From the NCBI RefSeq assembly GCF_001293775.1, contig NZ_LGLN01000066.1, positions 68,055 through 113,642 of the forward strand: 45,588 nt of DNA, in the 5' to 3' direction. Position numbers and translations under genes: made by a program. The notes under the pieces were generated by a model. The model did no database searches. It was not told the origin of the DNA and saw only the letters and a program-made list of their open reading frames with translations. Positions 1 through 7,887 of this stretch are shown here, piece by piece. The first letter of the stretch is position 1; the number at the start of each line of letters is the position of its first letter. Source of the stretch: Pseudomonas syringae pv. cilantro. GTDB lineage: Bacteria > Pseudomonadota > Gammaproteobacteria > Pseudomonadales > Pseudomonadaceae.

Positions 1-872
1 GGCGGAAGTATTTCCCACTCGTCACCACTGAGATCTTTTGCGACCGCCAGACCGATACAACCTACCTGAAATCTAGCCCCTCCCACGTCTTCATGACCTG
101 GTGGCACAGGGCCCAGTTCGACACTCCCTACTGTGTGCGAGCCGCGTTCACCGGCGACGTTGCCTTCAAACACCATGTACAACTTGCCATCATGGGGGTC
201 AATGAACGGGCTGGGGTCGCGAAAGTTCCAGCTCGAGTTCTGCGCTTCGGTTTGATAATAGGTACCGTCGGCCTCGAACAGTTTTTTGACCTGGGTAAAG
301 TCTTTCAACTCCACGCCCTGATCGGACGTCACAATACGGCCACGTACTTTGGCGATCGCTGCGCCGGGCGTGACGCAGGTGTAATAGAGATCAATATCGC
401 CTTTGTCATTCAACAGTATGGGTGTGCCCGCCCACTCTCGAGTGGTGGGCGATACCCCCTCGGCCATTACACGACCACCAAAGATCCAGTCCTTGCCGGT
501 ACGCGAGTACCAGTAGCACATGCGTGCGCGGCCATGACGATCTTCCCAGTCACGCTTGATGTCATAACGGCCATTGGCGTCGAGATATTCCGGATCATTG
601 GGGTGACGGTCAGCCGTCAGGGTCAGGATGACCGACCAGCCGTTGACCGAAACCACCGTGCCATCCAGCTCGCGCAGCGGCATGGTGTCCCAGATGAATA
701 CCGTATCACTCATGACCGGAAAGTCCGGACTGACCAGTGGCTGCGTCGTGGTCGGGTCATTTTCATTGACCTTCAGCGCATCGGCGCGGGACCAGACAGT
801 AGGTGGGTATTTGATGTTATCTACGAGAGGACTATTTTTGAGCTGGCTTACAGCAGAGCTGCTAGTGGACAT
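1..872 (-). CDS. lsc: Levansucrase (GH68), 3' end cut off by the window
   Basis: A continuous minus-strand frame runs from the ATG at 872 to the window edge (290 codons). The protein begins [16 protein letters not shown] and continues with the P. syringae LscB/LscC-type sequence. Visible GH68 landmarks are [14 protein letters not shown], which carries the presumed nucleophile Asp, and the RDPSPF motif near residue 220. The acid/base Glu region lies beyond the window. The enzyme splits sucrose outside the cell or in the periplasm and polymerises the fructose into levan. No classical signal peptide is visible, which is usual for these proteins. The start is supported by AAAGG about 10 bases upstream. 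Only 11 bases separate the gene from the end of the com frame, so the two probably share a transcript. The N-terminus matches the lscB/lscC class, not lscA, but which paralogue it is cannot be decided here. Confidence 0.95.
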   Translation of the reverse strand, partial: MSTSSSAVSQLKNSPLVDNIKYPPTVWSRADALKVNENDPTTTQPLVSPDFPVMSDTVFIWDTMPLRELDGTVVSVNGWSVILTLTADRHPNDPEYLDANGRYDIKRDWEDRHGRARMCYWYSRTGKDWIFGGRVMAEGVSPTTREWAGTPILLNDKGDIDLYYTCVTPGAAIAKVRGRIVTSDQGVELKDFTQVKKLFEADGTYYQTEAQNSSWNFRDPSPFIDPHDGKLYMVFEGNVAGERGSHTVGSVELGPVPPGHEDVGGARFQVGCIGLAVAKDLSGDEWEILP

Positions 873-883
873 AATTGATACCT

Positions 884-1069
884 TTAGATAGTTGTGAGAG
901 GCAGCAGCGACGCTGCTGTACCTCTGTCGCTCAAAGGCGATAACTCAAGGCTCACGGCCTTCACATGATTCAACGTCCCGCAGCGGGAGCACTTGATCTG
1001 GAGTTCGGTGTAGTCACCGATGCGGGCCAGCAGCTTCTTGCACTGCCCGCATCGATAGTCTTTCAACAT
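884..1069 (-). CDS. com: Com-family zinc-finger protein (Mu-like prophage remnant)
   Basis: This is a 61-residue protein beginning [12 protein letters not shown], with CxxC at residues 7-10 and a second CxxC (CSRCG) about 20 residues later. That is the four-cysteine zinc finger of the phage Mu Com family, small RNA-binding proteins that activate translation of the modification gene mom. The start at 1069 is chosen because AAGGAG lies about 10 bases upstream; the open frame continues further upstream but without such a site. No mom gene follows. The next gene is the levansucrase, as in the phage-associated promoter element known in front of lscB and lscC in P. syringae. The protein may be expressed or may only be a leftover of the captured phage leader; the sequence does not tell which. 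Confidence 0.8.
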   Translation of the reverse strand: MLKDYRCGQCKKLLARIGDYTELQIKCSRCGTLNHVKAVSLELSPLSDRGTAASLLPLTTI

Positions 1070-1100
1070 TTGCAATGGTCTCCTTGTGCTTCGCCCAATG

Positions 1101-1124
1101 AAAAACCCCGCCGAGGCGGGGTTT
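1101..1124 (-). terminator. Terminator-like hairpin in the com-levansucrase leader
   Basis: On the minus strand, AAACCCCGC pairs with GCGGGGTTT around a CTCG loop and is followed by TTTTT. This is a good intrinsic terminator for RNA coming from higher coordinates. It sits only about 30 bases upstream of the com start, so a promoter further upstream would have to read through it to reach com and the levansucrase gene. It could be the end of a lost phage gene or an attenuator. Confidence 0.7.
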
Positions 1125-1337
1125 GGAGGGGATCGCAATTTACCGGTTGGCGCTGTTGGAAAGCCCGTATCCGGCGGCTGCCCTGAGGCGCAAATCGCAT
1201 ATCGTGGTACCTTTTTACCCCCCTCCGGAAAGGCTGGAAAGGGGCAGTTTCGGGGTAGGTCGAGTTTGGCCGGAGTTCAACACGAGTTCGACCACAGTTG
1301 CGCAATTGACACGGATAAACGGTACGAGACAGCGCTT
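1125..1337 (-). promoter_or_regulatory. Upstream leader of com-lsc, probable phage-associated promoter region
   Basis: The stretch between the IS66 scrap and the hairpin holds no convincing gene. One minus-strand frame (MRFAPQGSRRIRAFQQ...) runs through the hairpin and is probably chance or a degraded phage frame. By analogy with the conserved upstream element of P. syringae lscB/lscC, the promoter driving com and levansucrase should lie here. I could not pick out convincing -35 and -10 boxes by eye. Confidence 0.4.
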
Positions 1338-1490
1338 TCATTGAGGGAGCAGACCCAACACCAATGCCTGGAGTTGCTCGGTATCCAGCTCCATTTCAGA
1401 ACCATGGCGAATGTCGGGCCAGTGACTTGGCCGGACGCATACCGGGGTTTCTCGATGTAGCGAATATCTCCGAGGCGCCCACTCTGACAC
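1338..1490 (-). pseudogene. IS66-family TnpB C-terminal remnant
   Basis: The minus-strand frame reads ...SHWPDIRHGSEMELDTEQLQALVLGLLPQ and then stops. This matches the C-terminal part of IS66 TnpB (consensus HWPxIRHGSEVELDAEQLQALVLGLPWQ). The N-terminal two-thirds, the usual WQRVG end, and tnpA and tnpC are all missing. The similarity starts only at the SHWP stretch; the residues before it do not fit TnpB. The scrap marks an old insertion at the outer edge of the com-levansucrase unit and suggests that this unit arrived by transposition or rearrangement. Confidence 0.7.
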
Positions 1491-1646
1491 CACTAACAAG
1501 GTATCATTTTGAGGTTGGAGATCCTTAGGTAGCGGGGAAAGACTCGCCCGTTGAGCAGGTAAAAACCTGAAAAATAGTTAGATTAGGTAAGTATCTGATT
1601 AATGACAGATAAAACAGATTTAACGGTTAGCAAGGCTCCGGAACTT

Positions 1647-2705
1647 ATGACCAATCAAACGCCCGAACACCCTGCCAGCGCCGACCCTGTCGCCGAGCCC
1701 GTCACGGAACCGGTCAGCCCGACGAGTACTGCAAGCAGTCAGGCGCAGCAGCGTCAGCGCGCCAGTCAGCTTGCTCAGGCGTTGCGCACTGAACTGCAAA
1801 AAGCGGTCATCGGGCAGAATATGGTCATTGAAGACGTGCTGACTGCGCTGATCGGCGGCGGGCATGTATTGCTCGAAGGCGTACCGGGGCTGGGCAAGAC
1901 GCTGTTGGTCAGGGCGCTGGCCAGTTGCATCGGCTGCGACTTCGCACGTATCCAGTTCACGCCGGACCTGATGCCCGGCGATGTCACCGGCCACGCTGTA
2001 TATGACATGCAGACCGAGCAGTTCAAGCTGCGCAAGGGGCCACTGTTCACCAATCTGTTATTGGCCGATGAAATCAACCGTGCCCCGGCCAAGACGCAGG
2101 CCGCACTGCTGGAAGCCATGCAAGAGCGGCAGGTCACCCTTGAAGGACGAGCCTTGCCCATTGCGCAGCCGTTCATGGTGCTGGCGACTCAGAATCCTAT
2201 TGAGCAGGAAGGCACCTACCCGCTGCCGGAAGCGGAGCTGGATCGCTTCATGCTCAAGCTGCGCATGGATTACCCCGAAGCCCGGGAAGAGCTGGACATG
2301 GTGCGCCAGGTCACTCGCTCGTCGCGCGCCGACATGCTGGATGTGAAGCCGCTCAGGGTCATCATGCAGGCCCGTGAAGTTCAGGTCCTGCAACGTATTG
2401 CCAGCGAGCTGCCGCTCGACGAACAAGTGCTGGATTATGCCGTCAGGCTGGCGCGCAGCACGCGAACCTGGCCCGGCCTGAGCCAGGGCGCCGGACCGCG
2501 AGCGTCGATTGCGCTGGTGCGTGGCGGACGGGCGCGCGCTTTGCTGCGCGGTGGCGAATTCGTGACGCCGGATGATATCAAGGGTTGTGCGCTGGCCGTG
2601 TTGCGGCACCGGGTACGCCTGTCGCCAGAGCTGGACATCGAAGGTCTGTCGGTGGATCAGGTGCTCAGGCAGATCCTCGATCAGGTTCCGGCGCCGCGCC
2701 TGTGA
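1647..2705 (+). CDS. MoxR-family AAA+ ATPase
   Basis: This is a MoxR AAA+ chaperone-like ATPase of 352 residues from the ATG at 1647. It has Walker A (GVPGLGKT, nt 1878-1901), Walker B (LLLADEINRAP, near nt 2057), sensor 1 (LATQNPIEQEGTYPLPEAELDRF) and the C-terminal lid. These proteins work with DUF58 and von Willebrand partners in metal insertion, envelope stress or protein maturation; the substrate here is unknown. The frame is open from an upstream ATG at 1602, which has no ribosome site, whereas 1647 has a weak AAGGCTCCGG-type site and fits the start I know from relatives. The first roughly 50 residues are a low-complexity Pro/Thr/Ser/Ala/Glu tail. The gene overlaps the next one by GTGA, which implies coupled translation. 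Confidence 0.9.
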   Translation: MTNQTPEHPASADPVAEPVTEPVSPTSTASSQAQQRQRASQLAQALRTELQKAVIGQNMVIEDVLTALIGGGHVLLEGVPGLGKTLLVRALASCIGCDFARIQFTPDLMPGDVTGHAVYDMQTEQFKLRKGPLFTNLLLADEINRAPAKTQAALLEAMQERQVTLEGRALPIAQPFMVLATQNPIEQEGTYPLPEAELDRFMLKLRMDYPEAREELDMVRQVTRSSRADMLDVKPLRVIMQAREVQVLQRIASELPLDEQVLDYAVRLARSTRTWPGLSQGAGPRASIALVRGGRARALLRGGEFVTPDDIKGCALAVLRHRVRLSPELDIEGLSVDQVLRQILDQVPAPRL

Positions 2706-4045
2706 AACAGACCCTGCGGCCGTCGGTGACGCTGCTCCGCTGGCTCGGAGGGCTGACGTGTGCCGCGTTGCTGCTCGGCACACTGCATGCGCTGGGCATC
2801 GACTATCCGGCACAGCTCGACAGCCTGTATGGGGGCGCTTTACTGGTGCTGACGATTGCCGGCCTGCTCGACGCCTTCTGGCTGATTCGCCAGGCCTCGC
2901 CGCAGGTGCAGCGTTATCTTCCGGGAAGCCTGGCGCTGGATCGCTGGAACGAGGCTCGGCTCGACGTCGAGCAGCACGGTTCCAGGCCGCTGACGATACG
3001 CGTTTTCGACCACCTGCCTCATGGTCTGGAATGGGAAAACCTGCCGCAATCCCTCACGCTGCTGCCGGGCGAAAAAGGCCAGCTCGGCTATCGGCTGCGC
3101 CCGACGAGCCGGGGGCATTTTGTGTTCGAGCGCTGTGAAATCAGCCTGCCCGGACGTTTGCGGCTGTGGACCACCCGACGCTATCTGGCTTTGCACAGCA
3201 CAACCCGCGTCTACCCGGATTTCGCTCGTCTCTATGGCGGGCAACTGCTGGCGGTGGACAACTGGATCAGCCAGTTGGGTGTGCGGCAGTTGCAACGTCG
3301 CGGGCTGGGTATGGAATTCAATCAGTTACGCGAATTTCGCGAAGGCGACAGCCTGCGCCAGATCGACTGGAAAGCCACCGCGCGTCAACGCACCCCCATC
3401 GCTCGCGAGTATCAGGATGAGCGCGATCAGCAAATCGTCTTCATGCTCGATTGCGGACGCCGTATGCGCAGCCAGGACGGCGAGCTGTCGCATTTCGATC
3501 ACGCACTCAATGCCTGCCTGCTGTTGAGCTATGTCGCGTTGCGCCAGGGCGACTCGGTAGGCCTGGCGACTTTTGCTGGCGATGAGGACCGCTACCTGTC
3601 GCCCGTCAAAGGCTCGGGGCAACTCAACCTGCTGCTCAATACGGTCTATGACTTGCAGACCACCCGGCGTCCGGCCGATTACAGCGCAGCCGTCCGTCAA
3701 CTGATGATCCGACACAAAAGACGCTCGCTGATCGTACTGGTCACCAACTTGCGCGACGAAGACGACGACGAACTTCTGGCTGCGGTCAGGCAGCTGAGCC
3801 GCCAGCATCGGGTGCTGGTTGCCAGTCTGAGAGAGGAAGTGCTCGACAGCCTGCGCCATTCGCCGGTACAAACCTATGATCAGGCGCTCGACTACTGTGG
3901 GACGATGAGTTTCCTCAATGCCCGGGCGGCGCTTCATGAGCGGATGAGTGCCCAGGGCGTGGCGATCATGGATGCGCGTCCAAGGGAACTGGGTCCGCAA
4001 TTGATCACCCGCTATTTGAGCTGGAAAAAGGCAGGAACACTATAA
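2702..4045 (+). CDS. DUF58 domain protein, MoxR partner
   Basis: This 447-residue protein starts at the GTG inside the moxR stop (GTGA overlap). Two membrane segments come first (about residues 10-30 and 41-61). The DUF58 signature follows at about 200-237 (GLGMEFNQLREFREGD, then RQIDWKATAR). The last part has a degenerate von Willebrand A-like fold (IVFMLDCGRRM). It should sit in the inner membrane with the cytoplasmic part contacting the MoxR ATPase. In many Pseudomonas genomes this pair is followed by DUF4381, VWA and BatD-like genes. Here nothing follows on the same strand, so the locus is the short two-gene form. The upstream extension of the frame to 2585 is only overlap with moxR. Confidence 0.9.
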   Translation: MKQTLRPSVTLLRWLGGLTCAALLLGTLHALGIDYPAQLDSLYGGALLVLTIAGLLDAFWLIRQASPQVQRYLPGSLALDRWNEARLDVEQHGSRPLTIRVFDHLPHGLEWENLPQSLTLLPGEKGQLGYRLRPTSRGHFVFERCEISLPGRLRLWTTRRYLALHSTTRVYPDFARLYGGQLLAVDNWISQLGVRQLQRRGLGMEFNQLREFREGDSLRQIDWKATARQRTPIAREYQDERDQQIVFMLDCGRRMRSQDGELSHFDHALNACLLLSYVALRQGDSVGLATFAGDEDRYLSPVKGSGQLNLLLNTVYDLQTTRRPADYSAAVRQLMIRHKRRSLIVLVTNLRDEDDDELLAAVRQLSRQHRVLVASLREEVLDSLRHSPVQTYDQALDYCGTMSFLNARAALHERMSAQGVAIMDARPRELGPQLITRYLSWKKAGTL

Positions 4046-4076
4046 GGCAGGAACGTTAACAGGCAGGACCTGTGCG
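4029..4076 (+). repeat. Three short direct repeats (AGGCAGGAAC, 16-base period)
   Basis: AGGCAGGAAC occurs at 4029-4038 and 4045-4054, and AGGCAGGACC at 4061-4070. This is a tandem array with 16-base spacing across the DUF58 stop codon. It is probably slipped-strand duplication. No function is suggested by the sequence. Confidence 0.8.
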
Positions 4077-4101
4077 GCTTGAACCGCAAGGTCCGCCAGG
4101 G

Positions 4102-4461
4102 TCAGGCAGACGCCTCGTAAGACGGATAAAACGAGAAGTAGCGGCGCAGCATCTGGATGAAGTCGAGGTATTCGGTCGAAACCTGAGACAGCTCAAAGCC
4201 AGAGTCATAGCCGCCGGGCGTTTCGTCCTCGTGACACCAGAGGCACAAGGCTTTTACATTGATGACATCAGCGCCCCTTGCATCGGGCATTTTCAATACA
4301 AGGTCAAACCGGGCACCCACCAGCATCGGCAGGTCACTGATAAGCATCAGTCCATCTTCGGATACGTTACCCAGGCAACCCATAGGTTTGCCCGTATGAC
4401 AATTGAAAACCTGAAGATAATCATGCAATTGGTGCCGTTCTATTCTTCGCTCTTTATACAT
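4102..4461 (-). CDS. PilZ-domain protein, likely c-di-GMP receptor
   Basis: This single-domain protein has 119 residues from MYKERRIERHQL. It carries the two c-di-GMP contact motifs of PilZ: the arginine-rich start (ERRIER) and NVSEDG (D/NxSxxG class). The Pseudomonas relatives I know share the conserved CLWCHEDETP stretch. Such small PilZ proteins bind c-di-GMP and pass the signal to partner proteins; the partner is not evident here. The frame stays open to 4533, giving alternative starts (MSGVAV at 4533 or MQFYVT between), but the PilZ core begins at MYKERR and the preceding residues are not PilZ-like. The gene faces the DUF58 gene convergently. The window also encodes BifA, a c-di-GMP phosphodiesterase. 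Confidence 0.85.
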   Translation of the reverse strand: MYKERRIERHQLHDYLQVFNCHTGKPMGCLGNVSEDGLMLISDLPMLVGARFDLVLKMPDARGADVINVKALCLWCHEDETPGGYDSGFELSQVSTEYLDFIQMLRRYFSFYPSYEASA

Positions 4462-4654
4462 GGCAGGCCGCCTTCGGAAACCACTGGGCGTGGTTACGTA
4501 AAACTGCATGTTCGCCACAGCCACTCCAGACACCGAGCTGCAGAGATTCCTTTGATACAGAGTTTTACAACTCCTCTATCCCTCATGAGACAGACTAGCC
4601 CAGTTTTTTCCGAAATCCACCCGATTACGATACATTCCACCCAATTGGATGTAA

Positions 4655-5044
4655 TTATTTTGAAACGGGACTGCGCGGAGCAGGCATTACTCTGACGGGC
4701 TGGGCCTGGGGGTAGTGACCGAGCTGCGCCAGCGTGTCGAGTCTGGCCCGTGCGCGGTAAGCATATTCACTTTGTGGGTACTGCGTTAGAAGGAATTGGT
4801 AGGTCTGTGCAGCATCCACATACAATTTCTGACGCTCCAGGCACTGCGCGCGCAGCATCGAAACCTCTGGCTGCACATAACGCCGCTCACGGCTCTGGCG
4901 CTCGACCTTGGACAAATCGAGCATCACGCGATCGCAATCGCCTTCCTGATAAGCGCGGTAGGCATGATCCAGGTTGGAATTCATTGCCCAGCGATTGCAG
5001 CCGCCGAGCGCAATCAGTAATACAACAATCGTTACAATACGCAT
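4655..5044 (-). CDS. Small TPR-like lipoprotein
   Basis: A 129-residue predicted lipoprotein. It has an N-terminal hydrophobic stretch and lipobox LGGC with the lipidated Cys at position 16. The mature part is helical and TPR-like (DHAYRAYQEGDCDRVMLDLS, QTYQFLLTQYPQSEYAYRARARLD), followed by a Pro-rich tail. The residue after the Cys is Asn, not Asp, so an outer-membrane location is likely. AGGAG sits close upstream of the ATG. It is transcribed divergently from pyruvate kinase. The function is unknown; the architecture suggests a scaffold or envelope-assembly role. Confidence 0.8.
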   Translation of the reverse strand: MRIVTIVVLLIALGGCNRWAMNSNLDHAYRAYQEGDCDRVMLDLSKVERQSRERRYVQPEVSMLRAQCLERQKLYVDAAQTYQFLLTQYPQSEYAYRARARLDTLAQLGHYPQAQPVRVMPAPRSPVSK

Positions 5045-5220
5045 GGGAGTCTCCTGTTCTCTGCGCTTTATCGGCTCGCCAGCCGGTTTCTACAGGCCAA
5101 TCGGGCACCGATCGTCAGCCGCTTGCCCGGCCCGTCCGTAGCGCGGCAGTGCAAAGGAACAATGACTAAAGATCCAGAGAGGAGTAGCCTCTCGCTGCGC
5201 TTCAATCAAGGAGTTTGTGC

Positions 5221-6672
5221 ATGACCGTACGCCGCACCAAAATCGTCGCCACACTTGGCCCTGCCAGCAACTCGCCGGAAATCATCGAGCAACTGATCCT
5301 CTCGGGTCTGGACGTTGCCCGTCTGAATTTCTCCCACGGTACCCCGGATGAGCACAAGGCTCGCGCCAAACTGATCCGTGAGATTGCCGCCAGACACGGG
5401 CGCTTCGTCGCTCTGCTGGGTGACCTGCAGGGTCCGAAAATCCGTATTGCGAAGTTCACCGACAAACGAATCGAGCTGAAGGTCGGTGACAAGTTCACCT
5501 TCTCCACTGCTCATCCGCTGACCAGTGGCAACCAGCAAATCGTGGGTATCGACTACCCGGATCTGGTCAAGGATTGCGGCGTAGGCGACGAGCTGCTGCT
5601 CGACGACGGTCGCGTGGTCATGCGCGTCGACACCCAGACCGCACACGAGCTGCACTGCACGGTGCTGATCGGCGGTCCGCTGTCCGACCATAAAGGCATC
5701 AACCGTCGCGGTGGCGGTCTGACGGCTCCGGCGCTGACCGAGAAAGACAAGCAGGACATCAAGCTCGCTGCCGAAATGGATCTGGACTACCTGGCCGTTT
5801 CCTTTCCGCGCGATGCCGCTGATATGGAGTATGCCCGCCAGTTGCGTGACGAATCCGGTGGCACCGCCTGGCTGGTCGCCAAGATCGAACGGGCTGAAGC
5901 CGTCGCCAACGACGAAGTGCTTGATGCACTGATCCGCGCCAGCGATGCCGTCATGGTTGCCCGTGGCGACCTGGGTGTCGAAATCGGCGACGCCGAACTG
6001 GTCGGTGTTCAGAAACGCATCATTCTGCACGCACGTCGCCACAACAAGGCGGTGATCGTCGCGACGCAAATGATGGAGTCGATGATCTCCAGCCCCATGC
6101 CGACCCGCGCCGAAGTGTCCGACGTGGCCAACGCCGTGCTCGATTACACCGACGCCGTCATGCTCTCGGCAGAAAGCGCTGCGGGTTCTTACCCGGTTGA
6201 AGCCGTACAGGCCATGGCACGTATCTGCGTCGGCGCTGAAAAGCACCCGACCGGCAAAACGTCCAGCCACCGTATCGGCCACTCTTTCACGCGTTGCGAT
6301 GAAAGCATCGCGCTGGCCGCCATGTACACTGCCAACCACTTCCCTGGCGTGAAGGCGATCATCGCACTGACCGAAAGCGGCTACACCCCGCTGATCATGT
6401 CGCGCATTCGCTCCTCGGTGCCGATCTACGCGTTCTCCCCGCACCGTGGCACTCAGGCGCGCGCGGCGATGTTCCGTGGCGTCTACACCGTGCCGTTCGA
6501 CCCGGCAAACCTGCCGCCAGGTCAGGTCAGCCAGGCCGCCGTCGACGAACTGCTCAAGCGCGGACTGGTCGAGCAAGGCGACTGGGTCATCCTGACCAAG
6601 GGTGACAGCTACCACACCATCGGCGGCACCAACGGCATGAAAATCCTGCACGTTGGCGACCCATTGGTCTGA
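5221..6672 (+). CDS. pykA: Pyruvate kinase (PykA type)
   Basis: Pyruvate kinase, 483 residues, full length for the PykA/type II enzyme. It converts phosphoenolpyruvate and ADP to pyruvate and ATP. Visible landmarks are TKIVATLGPASNSP at the N-terminus, the active-site loops LNFSHG and GDLQGPKIR, the signature IERAEAV with catalytic Lys (VAKIERAE), MVARGDLGVE, TQMMESM and SAESAAG. The start is the ATG at 5221, with AAGGAG seven bases upstream; the in-frame TTG at 5215 is ignored. The gene is single, with its own terminator downstream and a divergent lipoprotein gene upstream. Confidence 0.97.
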   Translation: MTVRRTKIVATLGPASNSPEIIEQLILSGLDVARLNFSHGTPDEHKARAKLIREIAARHGRFVALLGDLQGPKIRIAKFTDKRIELKVGDKFTFSTAHPLTSGNQQIVGIDYPDLVKDCGVGDELLLDDGRVVMRVDTQTAHELHCTVLIGGPLSDHKGINRRGGGLTAPALTEKDKQDIKLAAEMDLDYLAVSFPRDAADMEYARQLRDESGGTAWLVAKIERAEAVANDEVLDALIRASDAVMVARGDLGVEIGDAELVGVQKRIILHARRHNKAVIVATQMMESMISSPMPTRAEVSDVANAVLDYTDAVMLSAESAAGSYPVEAVQAMARICVGAEKHPTGKTSSHRIGHSFTRCDESIALAAMYTANHFPGVKAIIALTESGYTPLIMSRIRSSVPIYAFSPHRGTQARAAMFRGVYTVPFDPANLPPGQVSQAAVDELLKRGLVEQGDWVILTKGDSYHTIGGTNGMKILHVGDPLV

Positions 6673-6691
6673 TAGCACAGCACTGCAAGCC

Positions 6692-6725
6692 AAGGCCCCG
6701 TCTCGCAAGAGTCGGGGCCTTTTTT
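6692..6725 (+). terminator. Rho-independent terminator of pykA
   Basis: AAGGCCCCG pairs with CGGGGCCTT, with an inner CTC/GAG pairing around GCAA, followed by a run of T. It lies about 20 bases after the pykA stop. Confidence 0.93.
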
Positions 6726-6770
6726 GTCAACGGCCGATTATCGTGCCGACGTTCTGCACGCCGCCTTCTT

Positions 6771-7709
6771 TCACTCCCGCGCCACAAACACATCCGCCAG
6801 CAATTGATTACGCGGTAGCCCGGCCAGATACAGCCGCTTGGCAAACATCTCGACGCTGTCGGCACTGCCACACAACAGCGCCATGGCATGCCGCGACAAC
6901 AGGCGCAGCTCGGCCAGGGTTGTCTGTAGTGTCTGCGCGGTGATCAGTTGAACCAGCAGCTGTGGATAACGCTCAGCCAAGGCCTGTAACTCGTCAGCCA
7001 GGTAATGTTCCTGACTGTCACGAGCCAGATGAATCAGGCGAATACTGCCTTGATGCTCCTGACGCAACGCCTCGCGCAGGACACCCCATAAAGGCCCGAG
7101 ACCGGTGCCGGCTGCCAACAGCAGCAACGGCTTGTCCTGCCAGTCAGGGTCATAGCGCAGCGCCCCGCCACGCAGTTCGCCGAGCCGCATGGGGTCACCG
7201 ATCTGCAACTGGCGGGCGGCATCACGGAATGCACCGGACAAACCACAATCGATATGAAACTCCAGAAACGCATCCTCGCCCGGAAGACTGGCCAGCGAGT
7301 AGGGTCGTGCAATGCCACTCTCCGTCCACAACACCTGATGCTGCCCGGCGCTGTACCGCAGCGGGCGTACCGGTTCGAGCCGCAAGCGCAACACCGTGGG
7401 GCCAAGCCAGTCGCAGCCGACAACCTTCGCGGGCAAACCGTGGCGTTGCGGATCGAACACTTCGACCGTCAGGTCTTCGACCACTCGGCACTGGCAGGCA
7501 AGGCGCCAGCCCTGCTGACGCTTTTCAGCGGGCAAGGCTTCGGGCAACCCGTCGTCAGGCTCACCTTTTACACAGCGCACCAGACACGCATGACAACTGC
7601 CGGCACGACAACTGTAAGGAACCGGCACACCGACATGGTTAAGGGCGTCGAGCAGATTGCCGGCCGATGGCACCGACCAGCTACGCTCACCCACATGCAA
7701 TTGAGGCAT
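6771..7709 (-). CDS. Oxidoreductase with 2Fe-2S ferredoxin, FAD and NAD(P) domains
   Basis: A 312-residue electron-transfer protein. Residues 1-85 form a plant-type 2Fe-2S ferredoxin with the four ligands C34, C39, C42 and C72 (Cx4Cx2Cx29C). The FAD-binding stretch follows (RPYSLAS, about residue 137), then the NAD(P)-binding motif AAGTGLGPL. This is the layout of reductase components of ring-hydroxylating or methane/phenol-type oxygenases and of CDP-glucose dehydrase reductases. No oxygenase gene is adjacent, so the partner is unknown. The gene keeps its place between pykA and fumarase, as I recall for other Pseudomonas, which suggests a core role and not a catabolic one. It is divergent from fumarase. 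Confidence 0.88.
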   Translation of the reverse strand: MPQLHVGERSWSVPSAGNLLDALNHVGVPVPYSCRAGSCHACLVRCVKGEPDDGLPEALPAEKRQQGWRLACQCRVVEDLTVEVFDPQRHGLPAKVVGCDWLGPTVLRLRLEPVRPLRYSAGQHQVLWTESGIARPYSLASLPGEDAFLEFHIDCGLSGAFRDAARQLQIGDPMRLGELRGGALRYDPDWQDKPLLLLAAGTGLGPLWGVLREALRQEHQGSIRLIHLARDSQEHYLADELQALAERYPQLLVQLITAQTLQTTLAELRLLSRHAMALLCGSADSVEMFAKRLYLAGLPRNQLLADVFVARE

Positions 7710-7766
7710 TCAGACGCCCTGTGCAGAAAATAACCGTGATTGTACAGACTGGCCTGTCGGGCGGGT

Positions 7767-7772
7767 TATACT
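7767..7772 (+). promoter_or_regulatory. Candidate -10 box for fumarase
   Basis: TATACT within GGGTTATACTG lies about 115 bases before the fumarase start, in the divergent intergenic region. No well-spaced -35 box accompanies it: TTGTAC at 7740-7745 is about 21 bases away. This is tentative. Confidence 0.3.
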
Positions 7773-7887
7773 GCCGCGCCTTTTTGCGCCCGCTTCGGCC
7801 CACTGACAGCTCTGGTCCAAGCCGCAGTTCCAGACTGCCGCCGATAGCGTATTTGAATGTTCCCGTCCTTACAGAGGAGCGCGCCGC

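Noticed and set aside
93..878. 261-residue plus-strand frame at the window start
   Set aside because: Antisense to the levansucrase reading frame, which carries the GH68 motifs.
1063..1341. 92-residue minus-strand frame upstream of com
   Set aside because: It runs through the terminator hairpin, lacks any family match and has the composition of non-coding DNA; kept only as a note in the leader.
5206..6708. 500-residue open frame antisense to pyruvate kinase
   Set aside because: It is the complementary shadow of a fully recognisable pykA gene; no ribosome site, and low-complexity His/Arg/Val-rich composition.
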